From Zasmidium citrigriseum (taxonomy: Eukaryota; Ascomycota; Dothideomycetes; Mycosphaerellales; Mycosphaerellaceae), in contig NHNW01000002.1 in assembly GCA_002786025.1 (NCBI GenBank), positions 558,001-622,000 on the forward strand: DNA of 64,000 nt. The letters run 5' to 3'. The number at the start of each line of letters is the position of its first letter. The first letter of the stretch is position 1. The position numbers were made by a program, and so were the translations under genes. Shown here piece by piece: positions 1 through 8,765 of the stretch. Below the pieces are notes generated by a model that was not told the DNA's origin, searched no databases, and worked only from the letters and a program-made list of their open reading frames with translations.

Positions 1-206
1 GTCGGTTAATAGTAAATGGCGTTTGGGGCGCTCAGGGCCGGCTACTAGCTGGCCGTGGGATGTTATGATAATAGAATGATGCTTGCTTCACTTGGGTTTG
101 GTTTGACTTTCACGTGATCTGCTATGGGCGCTAAAAAGTCACTTTTATAGACATCCCTCGTCCAAGACGAAAGAAAGCGTCCATTGTCCAAGTACGGCAC
201 GACGAC

Positions 207-212
207 AAAAAA
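207..212 (-). terminator. Pol III T6 terminator of the first tRNA-like gene
   Basis: A run of six T on the minus strand begins 4 nt after the tRNA 3' end at 217. This is the usual RNA polymerase III stop and argues that the unit is, or was, transcribed. Confidence 0.55.
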
Positions 213-216
213 GAAT

Positions 217-367
217 TGGTCTCACCGTGAATCGAACACGGCTCTTCCAGACACGCAGGTGCACCTACGATACAACCGGACGGCTTGTCTTGCAGACGGT
301 GTCTGCTGCAGGCAGTGTCTGCACCATCCTTAGATGCTGGATGTGCTAACCACTGCACCATAAGACC
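217..367 (-). tRNA. tRNA-Gln-like gene with an 86-nt anticodon loop/insert
   Basis: Read on the minus strand, a 7-bp acceptor stem (GGTCTTA with TGAGACC), a D arm with GTGC/GCAC around AGTGGTTA, an anticodon stem TCCAG/CTGGA and a T arm CCGTG-TTCGATT-CACGG all fold correctly. The discriminator base is A. The acceptor and D arm resemble eukaryotic tRNA-Gln. The anticodon loop region (251-336) is 86 nt instead of 7, so either a long intron or an insertion is present. No T33 plus anticodon can be assigned with confidence. A T6 run follows 4 nt downstream. It may be a functional intron-containing tRNA or a tRNA-derived pseudogene. Confidence 0.6.
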
Positions 368-1067
368 TGATTGTGGTGATGATATGTTGAAGGAGGTGAA
401 TTGAAATGTGGTTATATTGTTTATGGTGGTATTGTACGTCTCAGGAGAAGCCAGCGAGATATCTGAGTATATTGCTGGGATGAGGAGGAGGTTTGTTGGA
501 TACTTGGTTCGATCTCTGAGATTGAGAGTGCGCTTCTGGACTACGACTGTCGTATCGATTGCTCAGAGCAGCGAGTGGAGATGGAGATGGTCCTCGAGTG
601 GACGAGGTGAAGCTTCTCCAACAAGTGACTCAACGACATCTCTATTCTGAAAAGCCCACCTGGATCTCGCCAGTCTTGGACCGAGAGCACGGTACTACGC
701 AGGGTCTGAGAGGACATAAATCTCCGTTCGGTAAGATGACTTCAATCTCGCAGTCCTTGTTCCGAGGGCATGGTCACTCCAGCGGTTTGAGGGATGATGT
801 GAAGGTCTCTTTGGATGAGCACGGAGCCGGAAGTCGATCTTGGAGGGAAGAGCGTACACGGCACAGTCAGGTCAGAGGTCTAGCACATGGCTTTATCTTG
901 ATCGTGAAGGAATCCTTCAATAACTCAATGCTTGAGTCGAGACCATGATCTCACGTACATTTGCGGAGAATATCAAAAAGATGGGCAATCCAGTCGTCAA
1001 CCTGAAATTCAAAAGTACAAACAAATCTTCTAAGTCCAGCGACGAAGCAAAAAGAAAGGCCAAAGAC
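368..1067. other. Intergenic, between the two tRNA-like genes
   Basis: Two short plus-strand reading frames (408-650 and 559-948) show no recognisable domain and Ser/Arg-rich low-complexity composition. No gene is supported here. The first bases after each tRNA-like gene (about 368-385 and 1211-1228) are similar, suggesting the flank was duplicated with the tRNA. Confidence 0.5.
1049..1053 (-). terminator. Candidate Pol III T5 terminator of the second tRNA-like gene
   Basis: Five consecutive T on the minus strand, 14 nt beyond the tRNA end at 1068. Weaker than the T6 of the first copy, and read-through is possible. Confidence 0.4.
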
Positions 1068-1210
1068 TGATCTCACTGCGAATCGAACGCAGGTCTTCCA
1101 TGAAGGGGCATGTGAGGGACAAGAGCTGCTGCTCTCGTGGGGGGAGGGCAAGAGCTGCTGCTCTCACAGGGGCCTTGACATGGATGTGCTAACCACTGCA
1201 CCATGAGACC
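1068..1210 (-). tRNA. Second tRNA-Gln-like gene with a 78-nt anticodon loop/insert
   Basis: Acceptor GGTCTCA pairs with TGAGATC (one G-T pair). The D arm is the same as in the first copy, the anticodon stem is TCCAT/ATGGA, and the T arm is CTGCG-TTCGATT-CGCAG. The loop region 1102-1179 is 78 nt. If its first bases are read literally, the anticodon would be CAA (Leu), but the short variable loop and the acceptor/D arm are not Leu-like, so no identity is assigned. The insert holds two copies of a 16-nt near-palindrome at 1121-1136 and 1150-1165. Confidence 0.55.
1121..1165. repeat. Direct pair of a 16-nt near-palindrome inside the tRNA insert
   Basis: AAGAGCTGCTGCTCTC occurs at 1121-1136 and again at 1150-1165, a 29-nt period. 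Each copy can fold as a small hairpin (AGAGC/GCTCT). The pair lies within the extended anticodon loop. Confidence 0.8.
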
Positions 1211-1877
1211 TGATTGGTTGCGATGATGGCGATGAGGATTAGAAATCGTATTTAATGGTTAATGTTGTAGGAGAGTGAGGGAGATGGGGAGTTGGTTGAC
1301 GATTGGGACGTGAGATGGTATCTGCGAATGGGAACTTTCTGGGGGATGTCTTAGGGGAGCTGTTCACATGCTGAGATTTTGAGCCGAGTTCTGATAGCTT
1401 TCTGCAGTGCATTAGAATTTGACTTATCGAGACTCTGAAGGATAGAGCTGTTGACTTACTTTTGCGTGCGGTATTGACTGACTCAAGAGAGCGGTGTGAT
1501 GTGAAGAAAGATTTCCTCACCTCTCACCGTATGGTCGCAAAGGGCAATCTCTAGTAAGACTGGGCCTCTTAGAAGAGGTGAAAAGTTCTGAGCGAGTTGC
1601 TGTTCCAGAGAAGAGCTGCCAATGTAACGAAGAAGATCTTTCACATGCTGTCGCCTAGTCGGTTCGTTAGCTGAGTCTGCTTCAAACGTATCTCGCGGGA
1701 ATATAGCCGACACTGAGCTCTTCAATACGTCTTCAAGGGTTCGAATATTCTTTTGCAACGGAGAGAAGTATCTGATCGATGATGTAAAGTGGCTTCAAGG
1801 CACAGAATACTTTCACATGCCTTGGCCTTCTTAGCGCTAAACCTTAATCCGTCTGCGCACGGACATCGGAATTTCGT
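1211..1877. other. Intergenic, no supported gene
   Basis: Minus-strand reading frames at 1239-1520 and 1483-1758 lack a convincing ATG start and match no family I know. They might be 3' remnants of an unrecognised gene. Confidence 0.4.
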
Positions 1878-3128
1878 CTACGTAGAGGCAGACTTCGAGT
1901 TCCTGTCCGCGATCTCAGTACATTGTTCCAAGACATCCCAGAACAGACTAGTATGGAGTTTTCGAGGCACCCGAACGCCTGTAGCAGTACCATCCGATGC
2001 AGCATCGACTTTCGTCAATACCGTCCTTCCCACCTGCCCTCTCACAGCGTCGAGCGAGCTGTGTGCACCATCCGTCACAACCGAGATATTGTACCTTTCA
2101 CCATTATCCTCAAAGATCCCCGAGTCGTATCCAAACAGTGTGGCAACAGCAAGTGGATCATGCAACGGCGGGCCTACAAAAACCTCAAACCACTCAATGT
2201 AGCTCTGTGCGAAGAATTCCAGGATCTCATGCAAGAATCCTCGCAGCGGACTCGACTCGCCCGGACCCAGGACTCTCGCTCGCACTTCTTTGGTCGCCAG
2301 ACACTGGTGTGTGAGATCCAAAGTGACTAAGGTGGTTTTGGCAGCCAGAGAGGGGTTCGAGAATATGGCGTGTGCGGCTTCTGGATCGCAGTAGATGTTG
2401 AACTCAGCCCAAGGCGTCTCGTTGCCAAATCCTTCACTTTGGCCGAGCGTCTTGCCGAATTCTTTTGATACTTGAGGACAGAAATCGCCTCCAACGGCTC
2501 CGCCCATGATGCTGAGTCTGGATTGAATCAGCGGATGTGTAGAGCTTACTGAGGTCGTAGCATACTCACCCGGCTAGATGATCAACGACTTCTGGGAAAG
2601 ATGCAAAGAGCAATGCTGCATTCGTGCAAGGTCCTGTCACCACAAACCATGCTGTGCCCTTCGGTTGTGCCATGATGGCATCCCGTGCTGCCACGAGGAA
2701 GTTGACATCTCGTACTATGTTCGATACAGGCTGAGGTAGGAGAGTCGTTCCCCCGAGCCCCGTGCTGCCTGATATCAACGTCAGCAAGCACGCTCCAAGA
2801 ACAGGAAATTACAACTCACCATGGATCTCAGGGGGCTCGATAAATTCCCGACAGAAAGGGTTCGTGGCTCCTGGATATACTTTGACGTCGGGCCTTCCTA
2901 CGGCACCGAGTACTGCACTTGTATTGCCTGTAGTGTACTTCTGTTCTGCATTGCCGTATGACGTGCTGATGCCGAGAAGCTCTAGGCTGGGATGTCTTGC
3001 AGCAAGGAGGATGGCAAAAACATCATCGTGGCCTGAGGACCATCAGTCAGCATCTGTTGCAACACGGTTGATTGACTGGCTTGCGTACCTGTGTCAACGT
3101 CCAGCCAAACTGGAACTTTTGCAGTCAT
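1878..3128 (-). CDS. Inosine-uridine-preferring nucleoside hydrolase (4 exons, 361 aa)
   Basis: Hydrolyses the N-glycosidic bond of ribonucleosides, releasing a base and ribose. Exons 3089-3128, 2820-3032, 2570-2768 and 1878-2511 sum to 362 codons with GT-AG introns of 50-58 bp. The first junction rebuilds the calcium-binding motif DVDTGHDD near residue 10, the signature of the family. The end has the expected IYCDPEAA motif (Ca/substrate site) and a VRVPRKL-type C-terminus. Length is typical. The ATG is preceded in frame by TAA, which fixes the start. It lies next to a permease and a guanine deaminase, which fits nucleoside salvage. The substrate within the family (purine or pyrimidine) cannot be read from sequence alone. 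Confidence 0.92.
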
Positions 3129-3620
3129 ATTTTCTTAGACGCCTATCAAGGATCAGCTTGACGATTAAAGGTCAAGATCCAGCCAGTCGGTAAGTTTTTC
3201 TACTCATATTCTTGCACCCATTGGTGACGAGTGGTACCGGCATTGTAGGAACAGATCAAAGAGGAGCACCTCGCATGCAGGCTTGAAGCTTGATATGTCC
3301 ACAAGCTTTCACTGGCTCGACAACCTGCGGCTTCCACGTGGCGTGGCACCTGCTTACTTGGGTGAGATCGTCGAAGCTAGCAGCCGACGAAGGAGCTACC
3401 CTATACGTCTACTTCCAGTAAGAGATTCCCTTGGCACACGACTCCTCATGCTACAACGTTGCGAGGAGGCTGACCGTGTGTACCTTGCTTGCGAGGGGAG
3501 CTCTGATAAGGGTGGCGAGAGATAGGCCTACGGTGAGTGACCTGTATTGCTCTTTTCTCTTGATGTAGTCTGTTCTTGGCTGTCTTTCTCAAGACCACTG
3601 TCCTCCATTGATACCCTACC
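3129..3620. other. Divergent promoter region, nucleoside hydrolase and permease
   Basis: About 490 bp between two diverging starts. One short plus-strand reading frame (3283-3525) has no family match and is not supported. A shared regulatory region is likely by position only. Confidence 0.45.
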
Positions 3621-5283
3621 ATGGCACCAATACCGACCCTCTCGCACGCCTCAGAGGCATCGTCAGCAGATGAGACCGTCAACGAAGATGTTCGCAATCT
3701 GGAGAGTTTTGGGTACAGGCAAGAGCTGAAGCGAGACTTCTCCTTCTTCGGAATGCTAGGCTTCGCCTGGTCGGTTTTGACAACATGGACTGCATTGGGT
3801 GGATCTCTTGTTGCAGCTATCAATGCTGGAGGCCCTCCTGTCGTCGTCTACAGTTGGATCGCTGTCTCTTTCTTCAGTCTGTTTGTTGCATACTCTTTCG
3901 CCGAGATATGCAGCGCCTTTCCAGTCGCTGGCGGACAGTACTCTTGGGTCGCCATCATGTCCCCACCAAAATGGTCAAGGGTCACATCTTACCTCTGCGG
4001 CTGGTTCATTGTCATCGGCTTCCTGTCTGCTGGAGCTGCCAATGGATTCATCGGCGCGAGTTTCGTTCTCGGACTGGCCCAGATCGCTCACCCGAGCTAT
4101 GTCATCGAGCGATGGCATGTTTGCTTGGTCTGTTACTTGGTGTTGATGCTTGCAGCCGCTGTCAATATCTGGGGCCGGCATCTTCTCGACAAGATGAGCA
4201 AGACGATGATGATCTTCAACTTGACATCCTTCGTCGTTGTGATCACGGTCATCCTGTCTCTTGACCAGGACAAAGCCAGCGCCTCGTTCGTCTTCAAGGA
4301 CTTCGTTAACAACACGGGTTTCTCTAATTCCTACGCCTCGCTGCTAGGTATTCTTCAAGCGGCGTTTGGCATGACGGGGTGCGTAAACTCAAGGGCAGAA
4401 GCCAACCCTTTACATGTCTGAGACATATGCTGACCTTCTACCCTTTACCTTTAGGTACGACGCCACAGCACATATGACTGAGGAGATGCGTAATGCTCGA
4501 AAGGACGCACCGCGAGCAATCATCTGGTCTGTCTGGATCGGCGCCTTCTCGGGATTCATTTTCTTGATTGCCGCCTTCTTCTGCATTCGCAATCTCGACG
4601 CAATCGACACAACCTCGACGGGCGTTCCTCTCATCGCCATCTTCCAGCAAGCCACCGGGTCGGTAAGCGGCGCCATCGGCCTGACAGTCTTGATCACAAT
4701 TATTGCTCTTGTCAGTCTCTGCTTTCTCATGGCTCAGAGCTCTCGCGTGATCTTCTCCTTCGCTCGCGATCACGGTCTACCTGGTTCCACGTACATCAGC
4801 CGTGTTCATCCGACCCTTCACATCCCGCATTTCGCCATCCTAACCGTCCTGGTCGTAAATATGGCTCTGATGGCGATATATTTCGGAAGTGTTACAGGTT
4901 TTAACACGGTTTTGGCGTTCTCCACCGAAGGCTTCTATCTGTCCTACATCATGCCCCTTTTGGTCCGAGTTTGGGGCCGGCTCCAGGGTCGCCATGATAT
5001 CGACAGCGGCTTCTCTCTCGGCAGGTTTGGCATGGCGTTCAACTTGATTGGCATGTTCTACCTTGCCTTTTGCATTGTGGTGTTCAACTTCCCATCCGTG
5101 AGCCCGGTCAACAGCACGACCATGAACTATTCTTCTGCAGCTGTTGGAGTTGCTGCTCTGATCGCTACCATCACCTGGCTCACCACTGGTCGAAAGCACT
5201 TCACTGGGCCACAATACGGTTCTACGCCTCCGATGCCTAATGATGGTCATCATGTATCCCCAAGGGCCGATCTCAAGAAATGA
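3621..5283 (+). CDS. APC-family amino acid/choline/GABA-type permease (2 exons, 528 aa)
   Basis: Polytopic plasma-membrane transporter. Exons 3621-4378 and 4455-5283 sum to 529 codons. Residues about 30-100 hold the family's first helices (FGYRQELKRDF, then FFGMLGFAWSVLTTW and AGGPPVVVYSW), followed by FAEICSAFPVAGGQYSW, the conserved APC signature. About twelve hydrophobic segments are visible. The likely group is the fungal GABA/choline/amino-acid permeases (Uga4/Hnm1-like), and the substrate is not determinable. The single intron is an introner-like element. Tail-to-tail with guanine deaminase. Confidence 0.88.
4379..4454 (+). other. Introner-like element, copy A (intron of the permease)
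   Basis: 76-bp intron starting GTGCGTAAACTCAAGGGC and ending CTTCTACCCTTTACCTTTAG. It contains the inverted repeat ACATGTCTGAGACATATG in its middle. The same blocks occur in the same order in introns at 16201-16275 and, on the minus strand, 18350-18413, in unrelated genes. Confidence 0.8.
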
Positions 5284-5638
5284 TCTCGACTCAGTGCCAC
5301 CGGCGAGCGCTTCAAGGGGCTGGTGCATCTCGGCATTGCCGGGACGGCGGATTCTGGACGCTGTTCGATCTTGTGCTCCCTTTGGCGTTTGAAATGATTC
5401 GATGAGTTTTCGTTCTGGATTTATGATACCCCACCTGTGCTTTCAGCGATATTGGAAAAGCATGGGCCCTTGTCCGGATTGGACTGGGTATGTGTTTGAG
5501 TACACAGGCGTTCGATTGGTCTTGGTCGTTCGCCGTCCTTCGTATGGACAGCTATCACATTCGCTTCTTTGGAAATCCAGTCGAGGCAGCAGTGTAGTCA
5601 CTGCGCAGTGAACTCAACCATTCCACCTCGCTCGTATT
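5284..5638. other. Convergent intergenic region
   Basis: 3' ends of the permease and guanine deaminase. The minus-strand frame that would give the normal guanine deaminase C-terminus ends at a TGA at 5614-5616. Nothing else is seen. Confidence 0.5.
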
Positions 5639-7045
5639 TCAATCTCTTTCGTGTCTTTTCCAGCAACGAGCTTCCCTCCCACAAACACCTTTCGAAATAC
5701 TCCTATCGTCTCCCATGAAGACCCATTTCTTCAACATAGCGTCCTCGTCATGTTCCCAGCCCTGAACATTGATATTGTCATCCAAGCCCACGTCTATCAA
5801 CAGGGCGTCGAACTCTTTGCCTTTCTCGAAGTCGCCAATTCGATCGCTCAGTGAACACACTTCGGCTCCTCCCATAGTGGCCAGATAGACCAGTTCTTCG
5901 AATTTCAGGATGCTGTTCTCATCGCCTGTACTGATGGCCAGATGTCGGCTGACGTTGCTCGCCTGCCTCATAGCATTCAAGATACTGATCGAATATCCGG
6001 CGCTGCAATCTGTGCCCAGACCGACCTTGATGCCACGGTCGAGTAGTCGACGGACCTTACACCAACCATCTCGCAGACATGTATTGCTATTAGGATTATG
6101 TGCCACGCTCACGCCACGTTGAGCCATGACGTCTAGATCGCGATCTGTAAGATGGATGCAGTGGGCTAGGATAGTCTTGGGGCCGAAGAGACCATTGTGG
6201 TCGTACATGTCGGCGTAGCTCTCGTACCCTGGATGCAGATCATGCATATTCGATACTTCAAGCTGAGTCTCACACATGTGAGCTTGGACTCGGATCCCAT
6301 CTTTCTCCTCAGTGGAATTGTGACATATCTTCCCCAGACCGCTCATGAGCTCTTCGCTGACATAGCTACCTGCACGAGGCTGGATACAAGGGAGTACGAG
6401 TTCACCATCGGGATCGACTTTGTGGAGTATATGGTCGCCAACCTTCTGCTCATCCAACAGTGACTGCTCCACGCTTTTCTCCATATTCCCATGCGTAGCT
6501 CCTGTCTCAATACAAAGCTTGCCGATGATTGCTCGCTGGCCCTTTTGTTTGCAAATCTCCGCGAGAGCATTCGTTGCTTCGGCGTGGATAGAACTGTTGT
6601 ATGCCACAGTCGTCGTGCCATTGGCCAGGAGATTGGAAACCATGGCGGGATAAACGCGGTAAGCCTTTGAGGTGTCGGAATAGGAAGCTTCAATAGGGTC
6701 TGTCCAGTTCTCGCACCATTCTTTCAAGTCGCCTTCCATGCCTAGAGCGATGTTGGGATACTGTGGTGCGTGCATGTGGGTGTCGACCAAGCCTGGGAAG
6801 AGGAATTGGAGCGGCTTCAGATGAACGATGGAGGCATTGTCGAAGCCAGCATGTAGTCTTGTAATCTCCAGCAAAGGGACGTGTGAGCTTTCGACGAACG
6901 CGATTTTCCCGTGCTTGTCGACGCCAAGAGAGCCATTGGATATGATTGTGACTTTGGTACGGGAGGTGCTGTGAATGATGCGGCCGTAGAAAACCAATGG
7001 CAGCGCTGTAGTCGGCCTGGCCGAGTAGACATTTGGATCTCGCAT
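5639..7045 (-). CDS. Guanine deaminase, apparent 1-nt frameshift near the C-terminus
   Basis: Converts guanine to xanthine and ammonia (amidohydrolase superfamily, zinc enzyme). Residues 1-468 from the ATG at 7045 include the metal-binding FPGLVDTHMHAPQY near residue 90, substrate-binding ALGMEGDLKEWCENW-type sequence, TTTVAYNSS, the QAHMCET histidine, ILAHCIHL and GLGTDCSAG, in family order. A further in-frame alternative-start extension to 7141 lacks conservation, so the ATG at 7045 is preferred. At about 5688-5695 the frame leaves the family pattern: as sequenced it ends at 5639, whereas the next frame reads KVFVGGKLVAGKDTKEI and would stop at 5614. A sequencing error or a real mutation would explain this. 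The active site is intact either way. Confidence 0.9.
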   Translation of the reverse strand: MRDPNVYSARPTTALPLVFYGRIIHSTSRTKVTIISNGSLGVDKHGKIAFVESSHVPLLEITRLHAGFDNASIVHLKPLQFLFPGLVDTHMHAPQYPNIALGMEGDLKEWCENWTDPIEASYSDTSKAYRVYPAMVSNLLANGTTTVAYNSSIHAEATNALAEICKQKGQRAIIGKLCIETGATHGNMEKSVEQSLLDEQKVGDHILHKVDPDGELVLPCIQPRAGSYVSEELMSGLGKICHNSTEEKDGIRVQAHMCETQLEVSNMHDLHPGYESYADMYDHNGLFGPKTILAHCIHLTDRDLDVMAQRGVSVAHNPNSNTCLRDGWCKVRRLLDRGIKVGLGTDCSAGYSISILNAMRQASNVSRHLAISTGDENSILKFEELVYLATMGGAEVCSLSDRIGDFEKGKEFDALLIDVGLDDNINVQGWEHDEDAMLKKWVFMGDDRSISKGVCGREARCWKRHERD

Positions 7046-7418
7046 GGTTCTCAGGCCTTTGTGCAATCGGAAGTGTACAAGAAGGTTTGTGACATCAAAA
7101 TGCGATAGAGAATTTGTCCATGGCTCGGTTTCATATGACACCGCACATGTCTCTTATCGCATGATGTCAAGGATGTGGGGTAATAAGGCTCCTTCACTTG
7201 CCGCAAGGCATCTTTCAATATCCAGATCATCCCTTGCTGTCTATGCGTCCAGAACAAAACTCAGTGGCATCGTTTCGGGTCGAGAAGAGTTTCGGATTAC
7301 GAACAAGTTCAAGGGAGTGAGATTTTTGAATGCGGTCCTGCAACGGATTGGTCTCCTCTGGAAGTCTAGTCTTCTGGAGAATCGCACACATTGTGGGCCA
7401 CATCCTCGCCGTTGGATC
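7046..7418. promoter_or_regulatory. Divergent promoter, guanine deaminase and 2OG oxygenase
   Basis: 373 bp between two diverging ATGs. An open frame extends the oxygenase ORF upstream through it to 7044, but that extension shows no conserved residues and overlaps the other gene's 5' region. I treat it as non-coding. Confidence 0.4.
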
Positions 7419-8459
7419 ATGATGGCGTCAACGGTACCTCTGGAGTCGCTTCAGGAGGGTAGCGTGCCCTTTTCCACCCTGCAAGAGGCTTTGGGAGATT
7501 CGTCGCTAGGCATCCTGATCGTATCCGATCTTCCACCCAAATTTGCAGAATTACGGCTCAGGCTCCTCTCATACGCTTCTTACTTGGCCCAGCTGCCATC
7601 GAAAGAGCTCGATGCTCTCACAAACGCAGCGGCGCACTACGAAATCGGCTGGAGCCATGGCGTGGAGAAGCTGAAGGATGGCCAATACGATACCATGAAG
7701 GGATCTTTTTACGTGGATTGCCAGTCCTTCTATCTCAACCAGCCAAAAATCCATGAGCCAGGACAAACCGTAACGACCAGAGGTTCTGGGCAGAATTTGT
7801 GGCCTTCAGAAAGCGCCATTCCGGGATTTCGAGAGACGTTCGAGGAGCTGTGTAAGATGCTCATCGATATCGGTGCTCTTGTCGCGAGGAGCATTGATCT
7901 CTATGCCATTGAGAAGATTCCGGATTACGAGAAAGAATATCTTGAGCGAGTAGTCAGGACGAGTCATACGCCGAAAGCGCGATTGCTGCACTACTTCCCA
8001 CCGGCGAGTGGCTCAACGCCGGACGAAGATGAGGACTCCTGGTGTGCGACCCACTTGGATGATGGATGCTTGACTGCCTTGACATCGGCTCTATTCGTCG
8101 ACGAGACCGATCCTCTGCCTCCTTTGGCGGATCCTGCATCTCAACCAGCCCTGAAAGTCCTGCCAAAATCTCCCGACCCTAAAGCCGGTCTGTATATTCG
8201 GTCTCGGGAGGATGATGTGGTGAAGGTGAACATCCCTGAAGATTGTATAGCTTTCCAGACGGGCGAGGCGCTGGAGAAAATCACCAGTGGTCGTTTTCGA
8301 GCAGTACCTCATTTTGTCCGAGGTCCCTCAACAGGAATGAAGGTGGCCAGGAACACCTTGGCATTGTTCATGCAGCCCGATTTGGATGAGGTGATTGACA
8401 AGGCTGCGGGACTGACTTATGGTGCATTTGTCGATGCTATTGTCGAGAAGCATTCGTAG
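7419..8459 (+). CDS. 2-oxoglutarate/Fe(II)-dependent dioxygenase, isopenicillin-N-synthase-like (346 aa)
   Basis: Soluble oxidase using Fe(II), O2 and usually 2-oxoglutarate. The intron-less ORF is taken from ATG 7419 (MMASTVPLESL), where typical DIOX N-terminal sequence begins. The jelly-roll core shows the iron-binding HxD in CATHLDDG near residue 210 and the distal histidine in RFRAVPHFVRG near residue 290, followed by the RxS-like region of the cosubstrate. KGSFYVD and QNLWP are typical of a widespread plant/fungal subgroup of unknown substrate. The divergent guanine deaminase and nearby nucleoside hydrolase suggest, but do not show, a purine-related substrate. Confidence 0.85.
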   Translation: MMASTVPLESLQEGSVPFSTLQEALGDSSLGILIVSDLPPKFAELRLRLLSYASYLAQLPSKELDALTNAAAHYEIGWSHGVEKLKDGQYDTMKGSFYVDCQSFYLNQPKIHEPGQTVTTRGSGQNLWPSESAIPGFRETFEELCKMLIDIGALVARSIDLYAIEKIPDYEKEYLERVVRTSHTPKARLLHYFPPASGSTPDEDEDSWCATHLDDGCLTALTSALFVDETDPLPPLADPASQPALKVLPKSPDPKAGLYIRSREDDVVKVNIPEDCIAFQTGEALEKITSGRFRAVPHFVRGPSTGMKVARNTLALFMQPDLDEVIDKAAGLTYGAFVDAIVEKHS

Positions 8460-8765
8460 TCACCCCTTGAAAATGGTGGAAATCCTTACAATGTGTCAAC
8501 TGCATGTTTGTCCCTTCTAAGACCAAATATCTGCGTGCGAGGTGGAAACAGATGGTGCTGAGCTCAGAAAAGTATTTGGTGAGACGAGTTGCTGATGGAG
8601 AGGAGGTGAAGTCCGTTGCAAGCATTGATTTCACGTGCAGTCGCGTGTCAGGGGCCCCACAACTCCTTAGCTCCAAACCTTAAATCATGGATCATGCCGC
8701 GGTCAACTTCACCCTCTCCAACGAGCCAACATTACCAACCCTCCTCACCATTCACCACACTCACC
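8460..8765. other. Intergenic, upstream of dynactin subunit
   Basis: 306 bp between tandem genes. An in-frame extension of the dynactin ORF back to 8616 is present but unconserved. The region 8630-8650 contains TTTCACGTGCAG, an E-box-like CACGTG. Confidence 0.4.

Noticed and set aside
7044..7418. 125-codon N-terminal extension of the 2OG oxygenase ORF
   Set aside because: No conserved residues, it overlaps the start of the divergent guanine deaminase, and family sequence begins at ATG 7419.
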